Both the position numbers and the translations under genes were made by a program. Below are positions 1 to 5,664 of a stretch of 6,014 nucleotides of DNA, in pieces. The notes beneath the pieces are model-generated. The model searched no databases and was not told the DNA's origin. It saw only the letters and a program-made list of their open reading frames with translations. Positions within the stretch are counted from its first letter, which is position 1; each line of letters begins with the position of its first letter. The stretch comes from UBA11524 sp964464815 (GTDB taxonomy: Bacteria; Bacillota; Clostridia; Christensenellales; Aristaeellaceae): contig CAYXHF010000070.1 of NCBI GenBank assembly GCA_964464815.1, forward strand, positions 1 to 6,014, read 5' to 3'.

Positions 1-215
1 GACAGCTCTCCCAGAGGGAGAGCCAAGGGGTGGTCTTGCTCCAACAAGTCTTCGTTTTACAGGACGTTCCTGTTCTGGCAACGTACACTAGTAACAAGCT
101 CAAACGCATCGGGCTTGAAAGTCCTGCATGGCCAACACCCTTGGCTCGCCCTCTGGGAGAGCTGTCACCGTAGGTGACTGAGAGGGCCGCGCCGCTTGCC
201 AAGTCGTCCTGCAAA
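1..215 (-). repeat. Structured repeat element, copy 1 (truncated by window edge)
   Basis: Read on the minus strand from 187 down to 1, this matches the complete copy at 5642-5853 along nearly its whole length, with scattered substitutions and almost no gaps. It starts GCCCTCTCAGTC, has a GTCACC-TAC-GGTGAC hairpin and a CTCTCCC/GGGCGAG arm, then the conserved GCAGGACTTTCAAGCC and CTTGTTACTAG blocks. It ends in the second inverted arm, which the window edge cuts. A further 28 bases (188-215) upstream of the core also match the copy at 5916-6014, including TTTGCAGGA and CAAGCGGCGCG. No open frame is shared by the copies, so I read it as a non-coding, MITE-like or REP-like dispersed element. Its mobility is not shown by the sequence. 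Confidence 0.85.
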
Positions 216-252
216 CTTCACCCCACTTCCCCTAACACAATCATCGTCCACA

Positions 253-292
253 CAAAAACAGCGCTGCCGCAGCTTCATTCCTGCGGCAGCGC
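253..292 (-). terminator. Rho-independent terminator of the GH43 gene
   Basis: On the minus strand, a perfect 12-bp GC-rich stem (arms 281-292 and 261-272, GCGCTGCCGCAG and its complement) encloses an 8-base loop and is followed at once by TGTTTTTGTG. The stem begins five bases after the GH43 stop codon, so the gene is probably transcribed alone. On the plus strand the stem is not followed by a T-run, so termination should be one-directional. Confidence 0.9.
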
Positions 293-297
293 CATGT

Positions 298-1647
298 TTA
301 CTTCATGAAAACAAACTTTTTCAGCTCCATCAGGCAGCGATTCGTGAAGAAGCTGCCTGTCCAGCCTTCATACTGGGTGCTGATGGTCAGGTAGAGCGCG
401 TGGCGGCCGGTGACGGCCTTGACGCGCGTCTTGATGCACTCAGCACTGCGGCCAACGTGGAAACAGCCAATTTCCTCGCCGTCCTCGCTGTCCAGACGGA
501 TATGGACGTCACAGGCACAGCCGAAGCCGACAACGTCCGCAAAGAACTGCATCGTCTTGCTGCCGTTGTCCTCGCCAAAGTCGAAGTACTTGTAGCCCAT
601 GACGCAGCCGTCCTGGATGTTCGTGACGACACGCTCAAAGGGCGTGCGTTCGGTCACAAATGCGCCGCCCTTGAGGACACAAGCCAGCTCGGCAGGTGTC
701 TCCTCATACGGATTCAGCGCGTCGGAGAAGCCCAGGGAGGTCATTTCCACCGGCGGAATCGTTCCATCGGGCAGAATCGTAATCTTCTCCACGCACGCAC
801 GACGGCTCATGACAGAATTGTTCGTCATGCGATGATAAAAGATATACCACTGGCCGTTGATGCAGCAAATCGAGCCGTGATTATTGCCACCGGGATATTC
901 TACGCCGTTATCCACAATGTATCCACGGTATGTGTACGGGCCCATGGGCGATTTTGCGGTGGCGTAGGCCAGGCGGCTGCCACGGCGCGGCGAATAAATC
1001 ATGTAGTAGGTGTCACCGAGCTTGCGCATGGAGCAGGCCTCGAAGAAGCGTGCATCCGGGTCGGTGAAGCCGCCTTCCTCCGTCACGTCGCAGGGAATCA
1101 CATGCTCCAGATACGTGTCGTCCAGCACGTGCGTCAGGTCGTTCGGGTCAAGCTTGGCGATGAAGGAATGCTCAAAGCCACAGGCGATATAGACCTGTCC
1201 GTCATCATCCACCAGCACACCGGGATCGATGAACCAGCCGTTGACGCAAACGGAATCAGGCATCGTGTACTTGTACTTGCCCAGCAGCTGGAACGGGCCT
1301 TCAGGACGGTCGGCCACGGCGACACAGCCACACGTGCCGATGATGTAGGCAAAGAGGTAGTACTTGCCGTCCTTCTCCACCACGTCCGGTGCGTAAAGCT
1401 CGTTGTTCTCCTGCGTCCAATCGGTGTCAGCGGGATGGTCAAAGGTATCCCGCGTGCGGAAAATGACGCCATGATCCGTCCAGTGGTTCAAATCATGCAC
1501 CGAGGCAGACCAGCATTTGAGCACATAGTCACAGAATTTATCATGGCCCACGCGGTCGTGCGAGCCGTAGACATACACGCGATCGCCAAATACGCGCGGT
1601 TCGCCATCGGGAATATATTCCCACAAAGGAAGATATGGATTGGGCAT
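298..1647 (-). CDS. Glycoside hydrolase family 43 protein with C-terminal CBM6-like domain (arabinosidase/xylosidase type)
   Basis: 449 residues. GH43 enzymes are five-bladed beta-propellers that cleave arabinose- or xylose-containing plant oligosaccharides by inversion. Visible family features are NPYLPLWEYIPDGEPRVFGD at 3-22 (D14 is the likely general base), YAPDVV at 85-90, FIDPGVLVDDDGQVY at 139-153 (D141 is the likely pKa modulator), FFEACSM at 201-207 (E203 is the likely general acid) and NNHGSICCINGQWYIFYHR at 255-273 (with the conserved H257). Residues from about 345 to 446 look like the CBM6-type beta-sandwich often fused to GH43 (GYKYFDFG, FADVVGFGCACDVHIRLD, AVTGRHALYLTIS). There is no signal peptide, so it should act in the cytoplasm on imported oligosaccharides. 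The ATG has AGGAGG 11 bases upstream (plus positions 1659-1664). It is monocistronic, divergent from deoC, and no transporter or regulator lies next to it. The family is secure; the exact substrate and subfamily cannot be fixed from sequence by eye. Confidence 0.93.
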   Translation of the reverse strand: MPNPYLPLWEYIPDGEPRVFGDRVYVYGSHDRVGHDKFCDYVLKCWSASVHDLNHWTDHGVIFRTRDTFDHPADTDWTQENNELYAPDVVEKDGKYYLFAYIIGTCGCVAVADRPEGPFQLLGKYKYTMPDSVCVNGWFIDPGVLVDDDGQVYIACGFEHSFIAKLDPNDLTHVLDDTYLEHVIPCDVTEEGGFTDPDARFFEACSMRKLGDTYYMIYSPRRGSRLAYATAKSPMGPYTYRGYIVDNGVEYPGGNNHGSICCINGQWYIFYHRMTNNSVMSRRACVEKITILPDGTIPPVEMTSLGFSDALNPYEETPAELACVLKGGAFVTERTPFERVVTNIQDGCVMGYKYFDFGEDNGSKTMQFFADVVGFGCACDVHIRLDSEDGEEIGCFHVGRSAECIKTRVKAVTGRHALYLTISTQYEGWTGSFFTNRCLMELKKFVFMK

Positions 1648-1679
1648 CGGGGAAAGCGCCTCCTCGTTATTTTAATTTT

Positions 1680-1708
1680 ACTATAGCGCGAAAAGAAGGT
1701 GTTGTCAA
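1680..1708 (-). promoter_or_regulatory. Sigma-A-type promoter of the GH43 gene
   Basis: On the minus strand TTGACA (plus 1703-1708) and TATAGT (plus 1680-1685) are separated by exactly 17 bases. Transcription should start near 1673, giving a leader of about 25 bases that contains the AGGAGG site. The -35 is a perfect match and the -10 has one mismatch. Confidence 0.85.
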
Positions 1709-1709
1709 T

Positions 1710-1730
1710 TGCATTTTCCGCAAAATAGCA
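1710..1730. promoter_or_regulatory. Candidate operator: imperfect palindrome beside the GH43 -35 box
   Basis: The sequence TGC-ATTTT-CCGC-AAAAT-A-GCA is an inverted repeat with 8-bp arms and one extra A in the right arm. It lies immediately upstream of the GH43 -35 box and within the divergent region ahead of deoC, a usual place for a regulator of one or both genes. It does not match the cre consensus for CcpA. No regulator gene is in the window, so the role is inferred from position and symmetry only. Confidence 0.3.
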
Positions 1731-1773
1731 GGAACAGGGCGCGTTTGTGTCGAATAATGAAGACACGAACCCA

Positions 1774-1791
1774 TCTCCCGAATCCGGGAGA
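1774..1791 (+). promoter_or_regulatory. Small hairpin in the deoC leader
   Basis: TCTCCCG (1774-1780) and CGGGAGA (1785-1791) form a 7-bp stem with an AATC loop, nine bases before the deoC AGGAGG site. No T-run follows, so it is not an intrinsic terminator. It might stabilise the 5' end or affect ribosome access. I found no convincing -35/-10 pair for deoC between 1709 and 1770. TTGTCA at 1702 is possible but lacks a good -10. Confidence 0.4.
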
Positions 1792-1813
1792 GAGTAAAGA
1801 AGGAGGCTTTTTT

Positions 1814-2506
1814 ATGTCCCTGACGCCCCATGATATTGCCAAGATGCTGGACCACTCCACGCTTCAGCCGTACCTGACGGAGGATGACATCCGTAAGGGC
1901 TGCGAGCTGGCGCTCAAATATGACACGGCTTCTGTCTGCGCACGTCCCTGCGATGTGCCGATTCTGGCCGAAATGCTCAAGGGCAGCGATGTGAAGGTTT
2001 GCACCGTTATCGGCTTCCCGCACGGCGCACACGAAACGAAAATCAAGGTGGCCGAGGCAGAGCTGGCGCTGGACGAAGGCTGCGACGAGCTGGACATGGT
2101 TATCAACATTGGCCAGATGCTGCGCGGCAATGAGGACTATGTGCGCAATGAAATCAAGCAGATTTGCGATTTGGCGCACAGCCGCAACGCGATTGTGAAG
2201 GTCATTCTGGAAACCTGCTACCTTTCCGATGAGCAGAAGAAGCGCGCGTGCGAGATTTCCGAAGAAGCGGGTGCGGATTTTGTGAAGACGTCCACGGGCT
2301 ACGGCTCGAAGGGCTGCACGATTGAAGACCTGAAGCTGATGCGTGCGTCGGTATCGGAGCATGTACGCGTGAAGGGCTCTGGCGGCATTCGCGATTTGGA
2401 CACGGTTTTGGCGGCCCGTGCGGTCGGTGCGAACCGTTGTGGCGTCTCTGCGACCCAGAAGATTATGGAGGAAGCAGAACAGCGCTATCAGGCGGGAACG
2501 CTCTGA
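1814..2506 (+). CDS. deoC: Deoxyribose-phosphate aldolase (DeoC, EC 4.1.2.4)
   Basis: 230 residues, the usual size for Gram-positive DeoC. It cleaves 2-deoxy-D-ribose 5-phosphate to acetaldehyde and glyceraldehyde 3-phosphate by a class I Schiff-base mechanism in the cytosol, the last step of deoxynucleoside catabolism. Family signatures are DHSTLQPYLTEDDI (13-26), KVCTVIGFPHG (61-71), DELDMVINIG (91-100), IVKVILETCYLS (127-138), FVKTSTGYG (156-164) and VKGSGGIR (186-193). K158 is the Schiff-base lysine, with D94 and K187 as the conserved acid/base partners (D102, K167 and K201 in E. coli). The start at 1814 is set by AAAGAAGGAGG ending seven bases upstream. The frame stays open back to an ATG at 1709, but the product would then begin with unrelated residues before the family start. 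A terminator follows directly, so it is a single-gene unit here, without the usual deoxynucleoside kinase, phosphorylase or phosphopentomutase neighbours. Confidence 0.97.
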   Translation: MSLTPHDIAKMLDHSTLQPYLTEDDIRKGCELALKYDTASVCARPCDVPILAEMLKGSDVKVCTVIGFPHGAHETKIKVAEAELALDEGCDELDMVINIGQMLRGNEDYVRNEIKQICDLAHSRNAIVKVILETCYLSDEQKKRACEISEEAGADFVKTSTGYGSKGCTIEDLKLMRASVSEHVRVKGSGGIRDLDTVLAARAVGANRCGVSATQKIMEEAEQRYQAGTL

Positions 2507-2514
2507 GACAAGAA

Positions 2515-2545
2515 GGAGGCATGACCATCGGTCAGCCTCTTTTTT
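2515..2545 (+). terminator. Rho-independent terminator of deoC
   Basis: The arms GAGGC-A-TGACC (2516-2526) and GGTCA-GCCTC (2530-2539) form a 10-bp stem with one bulged A and a 3-base loop, followed by six T (2540-2545). It starts nine bases after the deoC stop. The left arm contains AAGGAGGC followed by ATG, an apparent start site that I regard as incidental. Confidence 0.88.
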
Positions 2546-2776
2546 CATGGAAAGAAAGGCTTTGGAAAACACAACGCCCCATGCGGAAGTTGTTTGCATA
2601 CCGCGCCAACTCAAACGCAAAACAGGTGTCGAGAGGGTCGCTTGCAAAGAGACGACGTCTCCCCTTCGCGGGTCAAGGGCAACGCTCTGCTGGGTTTGGG
2701 CAAAGCCCAGGCGCAGCATCTCGCGCGCAAAGCGTCGCGCAAGACCCGCCGCATCGAAGTCACACATTCCCTTTTC
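2546..2776. other. Gene-poor spacer, possibly a diverged repeat or structured region
   Basis: About 230 bases between the deoC terminator and the next promoter. Open frames exist on both strands, but none has a ribosome site clear of the terminator together with family-like residues. It is rich in local symmetry: GAGACG-A-CGTCTC (2649-2661), GGGCAAAGCCC near 2698-2708, and GCGCG/CGCGC arms near 2733-2752. The minus strand reads as a fairly protein-like stretch (CDFDAAGLARRFAREMLRLG and onward) that runs without a stop into antisense deoC. I cannot assign a function to it. Confidence 0.4.
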
Positions 2777-2805
2777 TTGACACATAGCCGGAAGTGTGGT
2801 ACGAT
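2777..2805 (+). promoter_or_regulatory. Sigma-A-type promoter of the GrpE-like/Hsp70-like operon
   Basis: A perfect -35 TTGACA (2777-2782), a 17-base spacer and TACGAT (2800-2805) as -10. Transcription should start near 2812, leaving a 35-base leader with AAGGA nine bases before the ATG at 2847. The near-consensus boxes suggest housekeeping expression. I see no HrcA/CIRCE or CtsR-type operator around it, so heat-shock control is not indicated. Confidence 0.82.
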
Positions 2806-2846
2806 GAGGCCGATGCAAACGGACAAAAAGCGAAGGATGTGATTGC

Positions 2847-3662
2847 ATGAATCAGATGCAAGAGCGTGTGACAGAGGCAGAAGGCGTGCTGACGGCACAG
2901 GAAAAGGAACGTCTGATGAAGGAGACCGACCCTGCCAGAAGGCAGCTGCTGCGCCTGCTGTATGCGCGAGAAAAAAAGCACGTCGCAAATTTGAAGCTGG
3001 TGTCGCTCCGTCAGGAGGAGCAGAAAGAGCCACTGTCATGGAAACGCGTGCTGCCGCCCTTGCTGGCGGTGACGGTGAACTGCGCGTCACTGGCACTCTG
3101 GCTGACCCTTCCGGAAATGGTGACGCCGGAAAACAGCGGCTGGATGGGCCGATACGTGCTGTGTATTATGACGCAGCTGCTGGGTGTGGCGCTGGGCGCA
3201 GGAACGCTACTGCAAGTGCTTGTGCGGAAAAATACCGTCACCCGTGCGTCGCTGGCGCTGGACGAAAGCGCCTGGAAGCAGTATCTGCTGGAGGCCGAAA
3301 ACCGCACGGCGCTGGATGTACAGACCATCGAGGCCGTCTTCGCGCAGGAAATGGTCACGTCCAGCAATCAGTATGAAGAAGCAACCGCGGAACTGTATTG
3401 CACCCTGCGGGAAATGCAGGCTGACGCACAGCTGGACGGCGATGCATCGCAGCTGGATGCGCTTTCATGGCCGCTGTCGCAGGCGAATCGCCTGCTGCTG
3501 GGCATGGGCTGTAAGGCCGTGGAGTATGCGCCGGAAACGGCTGGTATGTTTGACGTGATGGATGCCGATGTGCAGCAGCAGCGCCGCCCGGCCATTGTCC
3601 AGACGGAAAGCGGACTGGTGCGCCAGCGCGGATTGTATTTGCGCCAGACAGAGAAGAGGTGA
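2847..3662 (+). CDS. Two-helix membrane protein with GrpE-like C-terminal domain (putative Hsp70 nucleotide-exchange partner)
   Basis: 271 residues. Residues 1-62 are charged and helical. Two hydrophobic segments follow, about 68-89 (VLPPLLAVTVNCASLALWLT) and 103-126 (YVLCIMTQLLGVALGAGTLL). Flanking Lys/Arg residues predict both termini inside the cell. Residues 130-220 are helical and acidic. The end resembles the GrpE beta-domain: LLLGMGCKAVEYAPETAGMFD (217-236 region) parallels GrpE 'L..FGVEPIE..GE.FDP', and AIVQTESGLVRQRGLYLR (249-266) parallels 'VV.V.Q.GY.L.DRVLRPA'. GrpE releases ADP from Hsp70. The next gene encodes an Hsp70-like ATPase and overlaps this one by four bases, which supports a partner role at the membrane. 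Typical GrpE is about 170-210 residues and has no membrane helices. The resemblance is by eye and distant. The alternative is an unrelated membrane partner. The start is set by AAGGA at 2833-2837. Confidence 0.7.
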   Translation: MNQMQERVTEAEGVLTAQEKERLMKETDPARRQLLRLLYAREKKHVANLKLVSLRQEEQKEPLSWKRVLPPLLAVTVNCASLALWLTLPEMVTPENSGWMGRYVLCIMTQLLGVALGAGTLLQVLVRKNTVTRASLALDESAWKQYLLEAENRTALDVQTIEAVFAQEMVTSSNQYEEATAELYCTLREMQADAQLDGDASQLDALSWPLSQANRLLLGMGCKAVEYAPETAGMFDVMDADVQQQRRPAIVQTESGLVRQRGLYLRQTEKR

Positions 3663-3670
3663 AGGGCTTG
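3655..3670 (+). promoter_or_regulatory. Ribosome site that decides between GTG (3659) and TTG (3668) starts
   Basis: The end of the upstream gene reads AAGAGGTGAAGGGC. A GTG at 3659 overlaps the upstream stop (GTGA) but has almost no spacing from a purine-rich site. A TTG at 3668 lies eight bases after AGAGG, so by spacing it is the better start and gives 635 residues beginning (M)RYFGFDLGDGES, which fits Hsp70-type N-termini. Either start implies translational coupling. Confidence 0.5.
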
Positions 3671-5575
3671 CGGTACTTTGGTTTTGACCTGGGTGACGGC
3701 GAAAGCTGCGTCGCATTATATTCGCAGCAGCAGATGCAGCCGGTGATTCTGCCCGTGTGCGGCCAGACAAGCTTCATGACGGCCTTGGGAAAGCTAGGCG
3801 GCAAGACCGTCGTGGGTGCATTGGCAAGCGATAATCCGCAGACGGAGGATTTGCACGTCTGCTTCAAGCGGAATTTTTGTCGTGGCGATCAGGAAACGGA
3901 AGAAATCGTGATGGCCTTCGCCCGTGGCGTTATGGAGGCACTACAGGATGTATCCATCGTGCGAAAGGTGCTTGCGGAAGAGGAGGTCGCCTTTCAGGTC
4001 GGCTGTCCGGCGGATTGGTCGAAAAGCGATCGGGCGCGGTATGCGCAGCTGCTGACGCGTGCGGGTGTGCCCAATGTGCGCATCGTACCGGAATCTCGTG
4101 CGGCCTTCCTGGCGGCATCAATGTCCGATGAGGCGCATGCCGGTGCGGCACAGCTGATGGATAGCACCCTGGTGGTGGATTTGGGTTCATCCACGCTGGA
4201 TTTGGCGTATGTGTATGACGGCAAGGAATACACCGTCGGAACGATGGGCGTGCAGCTGGGCGGCGGCATGCTGGATGAAATGATTGTGGACTACGCCATC
4301 GGCCTCCTTTGCACGGAGGAGCAGGAGGTGGTGCGTGCGGTGCTGAAAAAGCAGAGCGCGTGGAAAAGCCGCCTGATGGTCTCCGCACGAAAGCTCAAGG
4401 AGCAGTATTTCACGCAGGGCAATGAACAGCTGCTGGTGAAGCGCGAAACCATCTTCTGTGAAGGGCGGCATGCTATCAATCTGTCCATCGGCCCGGAAAT
4501 CCTGCACCAGCTGGTGCATCAGCCGTCTGACCTGCTGGACGGCCAGTCCTTCCATTCCCGGCTGATGAATTGCCTGCTCATGGCACAGCAGATGATGACA
4601 CAGCGTCCGCCGAAGGTTGTCCTGCTGACCGGTGGCGCGTCGCGGATGCCGTTCTTCCAGCAGGCGTGCCAGGAGACATTCCCGCAGGCAACGATGCTGG
4701 TATCGCCCGAACCGGCGTTTGATATCGCGCGTGGCCTGGCCTGTGCAGGGCATGTGGACGAGCTGGTGGCGCACCTGCGGGACGACATTGCCGAGTATGT
4801 GAAGAGCAATGCGGTTGAGGACAAGGTGCACCAGGCCATGCCGTCACTGACCAAACGACTGGCAACCATGATGGTACACGAAATGACCGAGCAGGTGACG
4901 AAGGTAGAATTCAGCCGCTGGCAGAAAAAAGAGACAAAAACGCTTGCAGATATGGAAGCCGCCTGTGTCGAGCGCACCGAGCGCCTGATTCAGTCCAGCG
5001 AATGGGACGACGCCATTTCCACCATGGCCGCGCCGTGGCTGGAGGATGTGCTGCTGGATGTGCAAAAGGATTTGAATCACCTGTGCGAAAAGTACGCCAC
5101 GGGCGTGCAGCGCTTGCAAATTCAGCAAGCCATCATTCGCATGGGAGCGAACCTACTGCCCGAAGGCATACCCCTGCCGGAGCTACCGATTGTGACGGTG
5201 CTGGTGGATGTAATTGCAGCAGCCGTCGCGGCGGCGGTCTGCGGTGGCGGCGGTGTGGCGCTGATTGCCACAGGGCCATTGGGGCTGATTATCGGGGCGG
5301 CCATTGGCGTCCTGGCCGTGATGCTGGGCAGAAACGCCTTTGCTCAGCAGGTGCAGCAGTTGTTGAAGAGCGTGGACTTCCCGCGCCTTCTGCGTCAGAC
5401 GGCCAGTCAGCAGCATCTGTTCAGCGCGCACGGTCAGGAAAAGCTGGCCGAAACGGTCTGTGACGCGCTGATGCAGGATGAAGCATTGCAGAACAGCCTC
5501 TGCACACAAATCGGAAAGTGCATTGATCAGGCGATTCTTGCGCTGACAGAAGAAAAGAGCATGCTGGTGGTGTAA
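3659..5575 (+). CDS. Divergent Hsp70-family ATPase with C-terminal hydrophobic hairpin
   Basis: 638 residues from GTG 3659, or 635 from TTG 3668. The first ~370 residues are an Hsp70/actin-fold nucleotide-binding domain: phosphate-1 loop YFGFDLGDGESCVAL (6-20), the catalytic-lysine region CFKRNF (68-73), PESRAAFLAAS (144-154, equivalent to the DnaK E-P-T-A-A-A segment), phosphate-2 LVVDLGSSTLDLAYV (171-185), GGGMLDEMIVDYAI (201-214) and adenosine motif VVLLTGGASRMPFF (320-333). The canonical peptide-binding beta-sandwich and its linker are not recognisable. Residues 370-500 are helical and charged. Residues 509-557 form two hydrophobic segments rich in Gly and Ala (VDVIAAAVAAAVCGGGG, then VALIATGPLGLIIGAAIGVL), and a helical tail ends in LVV. 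The hairpin suggests membrane insertion or association. ATP-driven action with the GrpE-like membrane protein encoded just upstream is inferred. It is not housekeeping DnaK. A few ATPase residues are unusual, such as DLGDGES in place of DLGTTNS. Confidence 0.85.
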   Translation: MKGLRYFGFDLGDGESCVALYSQQQMQPVILPVCGQTSFMTALGKLGGKTVVGALASDNPQTEDLHVCFKRNFCRGDQETEEIVMAFARGVMEALQDVSIVRKVLAEEEVAFQVGCPADWSKSDRARYAQLLTRAGVPNVRIVPESRAAFLAASMSDEAHAGAAQLMDSTLVVDLGSSTLDLAYVYDGKEYTVGTMGVQLGGGMLDEMIVDYAIGLLCTEEQEVVRAVLKKQSAWKSRLMVSARKLKEQYFTQGNEQLLVKRETIFCEGRHAINLSIGPEILHQLVHQPSDLLDGQSFHSRLMNCLLMAQQMMTQRPPKVVLLTGGASRMPFFQQACQETFPQATMLVSPEPAFDIARGLACAGHVDELVAHLRDDIAEYVKSNAVEDKVHQAMPSLTKRLATMMVHEMTEQVTKVEFSRWQKKETKTLADMEAACVERTERLIQSSEWDDAISTMAAPWLEDVLLDVQKDLNHLCEKYATGVQRLQIQQAIIRMGANLLPEGIPLPELPIVTVLVDVIAAAVAAAVCGGGGVALIATGPLGLIIGAAIGVLAVMLGRNAFAQQVQQLLKSVDFPRLLRQTASQQHLFSAHGQEKLAETVCDALMQDEALQNSLCTQIGKCIDQAILALTEEKSMLVV

Positions 5576-5583
5576 GGTGCTTT

Positions 5584-5664
5584 GTGCGGGATGCGGATGG
5601 GCATTTGCTGGATGTGTTTGATGCGTTGTCAAGCAACACGAGCCCTCTCAGTCACCTTCGGTGA
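5584..5664 (+). pseudogene. Possible stump of a third operon gene running into the repeat
   Basis: Immediately after the Hsp70-like stop, the frame beginning at 5581 reads FVRDADGHLLDVFDALSSNT, which looks protein-like and uses codons like the genes upstream. It then enters the repeat element and stops at 5662-5664. GTG at 5584 could be a start, with AAGGTG at 5574-5579. It could be a short coupled gene, a gene truncated by the repeat, or chance. Only about 14 codons lie clearly outside the repeat, so support is weak. Confidence 0.22.

Noticed and set aside
196..1686. Long plus-strand open frame of 496 codons opposite the GH43 gene
   Set aside because: It is antisense to a gene with clear family motifs, promoter and terminator. 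It crosses the terminator and the repeat, and its residues match no recognisable family. High GC at third positions explains the openness.
1709..1813. Upstream in-frame ATG extending DeoC by 35 residues
   Set aside because: The AGGAGG site is placed for the ATG at 1814, the extension is unlike any DeoC N-terminus, and it would begin within the divergent promoter and palindrome region.
2521..2787. ATG with a strong ribosome-site sequence just after deoC (88 codons)
   Set aside because: The site is the arm of an intrinsic terminator with six T, and the predicted peptide is an Arg/Ser/Gln-rich string with no family features.
1667..2848. Minus-strand open frame of 393 codons across deoC and the following spacer
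   Set aside because: It is antisense to deoC, crosses the deoC terminator and has no ribosome site. Only the 2546-2776 part looks at all protein-like, and that is reported as an unexplained spacer.
5039..5071. LEDVLLDVQKDL in the Hsp70-like protein as the DVLLLD-type interdomain linker
   Set aside because: It sits about 90 residues past the end of the nucleotide-binding domain in a helical region and is not followed by a beta-sandwich, so the likeness is probably chance.
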